Positions 61,554 to 64,000 of a stretch of 64,000 nt of DNA are shown here, in pieces. The stretch's first letter is position 1. Every line of letters starts with the position of its first letter. Origin of the DNA: Flavobacteriales bacterium. Its GTDB lineage: Bacteria; Bacteroidota; Bacteroidia; Flavobacteriales_F; PHOS-HE28. The notes beneath the pieces are model-generated. The model did no database searches. It saw only the letters and a program-made list of their open reading frames with translations, and had not been told where the DNA came from. The stretch spans positions 1 to 64,000 of the forward strand of contig JAGFIV010000077.1 of assembly GCA_024103275.1 (NCBI GenBank). Reading direction: 5' to 3'. The position numbers and the translations under genes were made by a program.

Positions 61554-62791
61554 CAGGCGTCGAGTTCGCCGGCGATCACGTTCATGCTGCTCATGGTCAG
61601 GATGGCATCGCTGAGCAGGCCTCCCTTGATGATCTCCGGATAGGCTTGGTAGTATATGAAGCAGGGGCGGCGGAAGTGTACGCGGAAGGGGGTGCGGCCG
61701 CCGTCGCTGACGATGTAGAAGCCGAGCTCGCCGTTGCCGCCCTCCACGCAGTGGTAGATCTCGCCCACGGGTACGTTGGTCTCCGCCATCACCACCTTGA
61801 AGTGGTAGATGAGGGCCTCCATGTCGTTGTACACCTCCTCCTTCGGCGGCAGCACCCATTCCGGCACGTCGGCCCGGAAGGTGGACTTGTCGGCGATCTT
61901 GTCCAGCTTTTCCAGTGCCTGGCGGATGATGGAGAGGCTTTGGCGCATCTCCTCCTGGCGCACCACGAAGCGGTCGAACACGTCGCCGCTCTTGCCCACG
62001 GGGATCTGGAAGTCGAAGTCCTCGTAGGAGCTGTACGGGTCGGCCACGCGCACATCGTAGTCCACCCCGGCGGCCCGCAGGTTGGGGCCGGTGAGGCCGT
62101 ATTGCAGGGCCTTTTCCGCGGAGATGGGCCCGCAGTTGATGCAGCGGTCCATGAAGATGCGGTTACGCACGATCAGCTGGTCGAACTCCTTGAGCACCGC
62201 CGGGAAGTCGCGCACGATGGCGCGCACGCGTTCCCACACCTTGTCGTTGAAGTTGCGCTCGAAGCCGCCGATGCGCCCGATGTTGGTGGTGAGCCGCGAC
62301 CCGCAGATCTCCTCGAAGATGTCATAGATCCGCTCCCGCCACTGGTACACGTACAGGAAGGGGGTGGTGGCGCCCGCATCCTGGCAGATGATGGTGTTGC
62401 AGATGATGTGGTCGATGATGCGGCCCAGCTCCATGATGATCACCCGCATGTATTCCACGCGCTTGGGCAGCTCGATGCCCACCAGTTTTTCCACCGCCAT
62501 GTGCCAGCCCATGTTGTTGATGGGGGCGCTGCAGTAGTTCATCCGGTCGGTGAGCACGGTGATCTGGTAGAAGGGGCGCCGCTCGCAGATCTTCTCGAAC
62601 GCGCGGTGGATGTAGCCGATGGTCTGCTCGGTCTCCAGCACCACCTCGCCGTCCATGGTGAGCACGTTCTGGAAAATACCGTGCGTGGCCGGGTGCGTGG
62701 GGCCCAGGTTGAGCGTGGTCAGCTCGCGGAACCCTTCGCCCGTCACGTGGTCGTCCCGCCAATGCTCCGGCCTTTTGGTCGTTTCGCTCAT
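61553..62791 (-). CDS. nuoD: NADH-quinone oxidoreductase subunit D
   Basis: 412 residues. The 49-kDa subunit with the quinone site: GPTHPATHGIFQNVLTMDGE, YIHRAFEKICERRPFYQITV, DRMNYCSAPINNMGW, and PKGEIG-like SDGGRTPFRVHFRRPCF at the C-terminus. ATG at 62791 overlaps the nuoC stop by 4 bases. Separate nuoC and nuoD genes are seen, as in most Bacteroidota. No cluster in this subunit. Confidence 0.95.
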   Translation of the reverse strand: MSETTKRPEHWRDDHVTGEGFRELTTLNLGPTHPATHGIFQNVLTMDGEVVLETEQTIGYIHRAFEKICERRPFYQITVLTDRMNYCSAPINNMGWHMAVEKLVGIELPKRVEYMRVIIMELGRIIDHIICNTIICQDAGATTPFLYVYQWRERIYDIFEEICGSRLTTNIGRIGGFERNFNDKVWERVRAIVRDFPAVLKEFDQLIVRNRIFMDRCINCGPISAEKALQYGLTGPNLRAAGVDYDVRVADPYSSYEDFDFQIPVGKSGDVFDRFVVRQEEMRQSLSIIRQALEKLDKIADKSTFRADVPEWVLPPKEEVYNDMEALIYHFKVVMAETNVPVGEIYHCVEGGNGELGFYIVSDGGRTPFRVHFRRPCFIYYQAYPEIIKGGLLSDAILTMSSMNVIAGELDA

Positions 62792-63300
62792 CGTCCGAAG
62801 AAGGTGTCGTTCTTGTCGTCGCGCGTGGGGTCTTCCAGCGGGTAGTCCTTCCGCATGGGGAAGGCCGGGAAGTCCTCCATGTTGAGGATGCGCTTCAGGT
62901 TGGGGTGCCCGGTGAAGTGGATGCCGAAGAAATCCCAGGTCTCGCGCTCCATCCAGTTGGCCGTGGGCCACAGGTCGGTGACAGTGGGCAGCTTGGCCTC
63001 GGCCAGGGACACGTGCGTCTTCACGCGGATGCGGTGTCCGTTGCGCATGCTGTGCAGGAAGTATACCGCGCCCAGCTCCAGCTCCAGGCCGGGGAAGTGC
63101 ATGCCGCACAGGGAGGTGAGGAAGTTGAAGTCCAGCTCGTCGCGCAGGAAGGCCAGCACATCGTGGATGTGTTCCTTGGGCACCGTGAAGCAGAGGGTGT
63201 CGTACAGGCGTTCATGCGTGAAGCTTCCCGGGCCGAACCGCCCGGTGAGCTTGTCGACCGTGAGCTGGTCACGATCTGCTTTGATCTTGAAGGCAGGCAC
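62788..63300 (-). CDS. nuoC: NADH-quinone oxidoreductase subunit C
   Basis: 170 residues. The 30-kDa subunit: LTSLCGMHFPGLELELGAVY, SVTDLWPTANWMERETWDFFGIHFTGHPNLKRIL (key words PTANWMERETWDFFGIHFTG) and a DYPLEDPTRDD end. The start is GTG at 63300. It is separated from nuoB by 3 bases and overlaps nuoD by 4. No other features. Confidence 0.93.
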   Translation of the reverse strand: MPAFKIKADRDQLTVDKLTGRFGPGSFTHERLYDTLCFTVPKEHIHDVLAFLRDELDFNFLTSLCGMHFPGLELELGAVYFLHSMRNGHRIRVKTHVSLAEAKLPTVTDLWPTANWMERETWDFFGIHFTGHPNLKRILNMEDFPAFPMRKDYPLEDPTRDDKNDTFFGR

Positions 63301-63303
63301 GGC

Positions 63304-63888
63304 TCAGTCGATCTTATACTTGGTGAGCAGGTCTTCGTATTCCTTGCTGTAGCGGCGGCGCAGGCTTTCGTTGCGGGCCAGCTCCTGGATCTTCAGGATC
63401 CCGTTGATCACCTGCTCGGGCCGCGGCGGGCAGCCGGGGATGTACACGTCCACGGGGATCACCCGGTCGATGCCCTGCAGCACGCTGTAGCTGTCGAACA
63501 CCCCGCCGCTGCTGGCGCAGGCGCCCATGCTCAGCACCCATTTGGGCTCCGCCATCTGCATGTACACCTCCCGCAGCACGGGGGCCATTTTCTTGGCGAT
63601 GGTGCCCATCACCATCAACAGGTCGCTCTGGCGCGGGCTGAAGCTCAGGCGTTCCATGCCGAAGCGGCCCAGGTCGTAGTGCGAGCTCATCAGCGACATG
63701 AACTCGATGCCGCAGCAGCTGGTGGCGAACGGCAGCGGCCACAAGCTGTTCAGGCGTGCCATGCCGATCACCTTCTCCGCGCTGGTGGCGAAGAAGCCCT
63801 GGCCCTCATAGCCGGGGGGGCCTTCCGGCACAATGGTGACCCCGCCCTTGGTGACGATGGGCTGCGGTTTGTTCTTGTTTGCGTCCAT
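63304..63888 (-). CDS. nuoB: NADH-quinone oxidoreductase subunit B
   Basis: 194 residues. PSST subunit with the terminal [4Fe-4S] N2 cluster: consecutive cysteines in [26 protein letters not shown] and [14 protein letters not shown]. All cluster cysteines are present. The N-terminal 35 residues ([20 protein letters not shown]) are non-conserved. ATG 63888, followed downstream by nuoC. It is 47 bases after nuoA's stop. Confidence 0.95.
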   Translation of the reverse strand: MDANKNKPQPIVTKGGVTIVPEGPPGYEGQGFFATSAEKVIGMARLNSLWPLPFATSCCGIEFMSLMSSHYDLGRFGMERLSFSPRQSDLLMVMGTIAKKMAPVLREVYMQMAEPKWVLSMGACASSGGVFDSYSVLQGIDRVIPVDVYIPGCPPRPEQVINGILKIQELARNESLRRRYSKEYEDLLTKYKID

Positions 63889-63935
63889 GGCTTGATAAAC
63901 TTCCCGAAAATGGATTCAATGGCTATCCGTATGGA

Positions 63936-64000
63936 TCATTCCCACTTCAAGGCACCCTTTTTGATCACATAGAAAAAGCCCGCCATCACGAAGGTGAGGA
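63936..64000 (-). CDS. nuoA: NADH-quinone oxidoreductase subunit A, C-terminus only
   Basis: Only the last 20 codons are in the window (LTFVMAGFFYVIKKGALKWE then TGA). The final membrane helix and the KKGALKWE ending are typical of NuoA. It runs off the right edge. It is the first gene of the nuoA-F run. Confidence 0.8.
   Translation of the reverse strand, partial: LTFVMAGFFYVIKKGALKWE

Overview
The window is GC-rich chromosomal DNA from a member of the Bacteroidota, most likely a high-GC Flavobacteriales lineage. The evidence is GldH, type IX secretion (T9SS) sorting domains and gliding-motility-associated C-termini, the long flavobacterial-type PurF, DksA with a reduced finger, sdhCAB order, FISUMP and IgGFc-binding-type surface proteins, and TAnnTTTG-like -7 promoter elements a few bases upstream of start codons. 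No phage or plasmid backbone is seen.

Layout. 1-430: tandem 111-bp repeats that look like decayed tRNA 3' halves, each with a terminator hairpin. 0.5-11 kb: outer-membrane protein, fructosamine-kinase-like protein, then leftward PBP1A, gldH, ricT and holB, divergent from rightward pgk, a secreted coiled-coil protein and a YegP-like protein. 11-16 kb: two T9SS substrates. 16.3-17.3 kb: a ParE-type toxin-antitoxin pair beside a repetitive element. 17.3-20.6 kb: purF, a relic of a paralogous gene, and a DUF3078-like protein. 20.6-24.7 kb: an accessory, partly AT-rich stretch with a membrane protein, a secreted protein divergent from an XRE regulator, an MntA/HepT pair whose toxin is broken, and an AraC regulator. 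25-25.2 kb: a cluster of five palindromes. 25.5-29.5 kb: cardiolipin synthase, GH3 protein and M23 peptidase. 29.6-32.1 kb: two more toxin-antitoxin pairs with REP-like palindromes and a probable transposase relic. 32.2-42.1 kb: free-methionine sulfoxide reductase, an Ig-like lipoprotein, a 1656-residue T9SS adhesin, a transaminase/omega-amidase pair and a macrodomain protein. 42.1-47 kb: succinate dehydrogenase (sdhCAB) and a DoxD/DoxA protein. 47.2-53.8 kb: a stand-alone AAA ATPase gene inserted at the ileS start, ileS, a DksA-like protein with a histone-like tail, and lspA. 53.8-59.5 kb: asd, a lamin-tail-domain protein, a FISUMP protein, a large cruciform and a gene relic. 59.6-64 kb: nuoA (partial) B C D E F.

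How genes work together. Envelope and gliding functions recur throughout: PBP1A, GldH, an M23 hydrolase, cardiolipin synthase, LspA and several T9SS cargoes. Energy metabolism is represented by Pgk, SdhCAB and NuoA-F. Overlapping gene pairs suggest direct partnership: transaminase with omega-amidase (glutamine transaminase / omega-amidase cycle) and three type II toxin-antitoxin modules.

The most interesting signal is at ileS. A 1,338-bp segment carrying one AAA ATPase gene is bracketed by a perfect 16-bp direct repeat of ileS codons. Removing it in silico rejoins an ordinary promoter, start codon and ileS reading frame. Other notable items are an in-frame palindromic repeat inside ileS, a four-cysteine zinc-ribbon-like insert in PBP1A, the tRNA-derived array, and relic gene 3' ends beside two intact genes.
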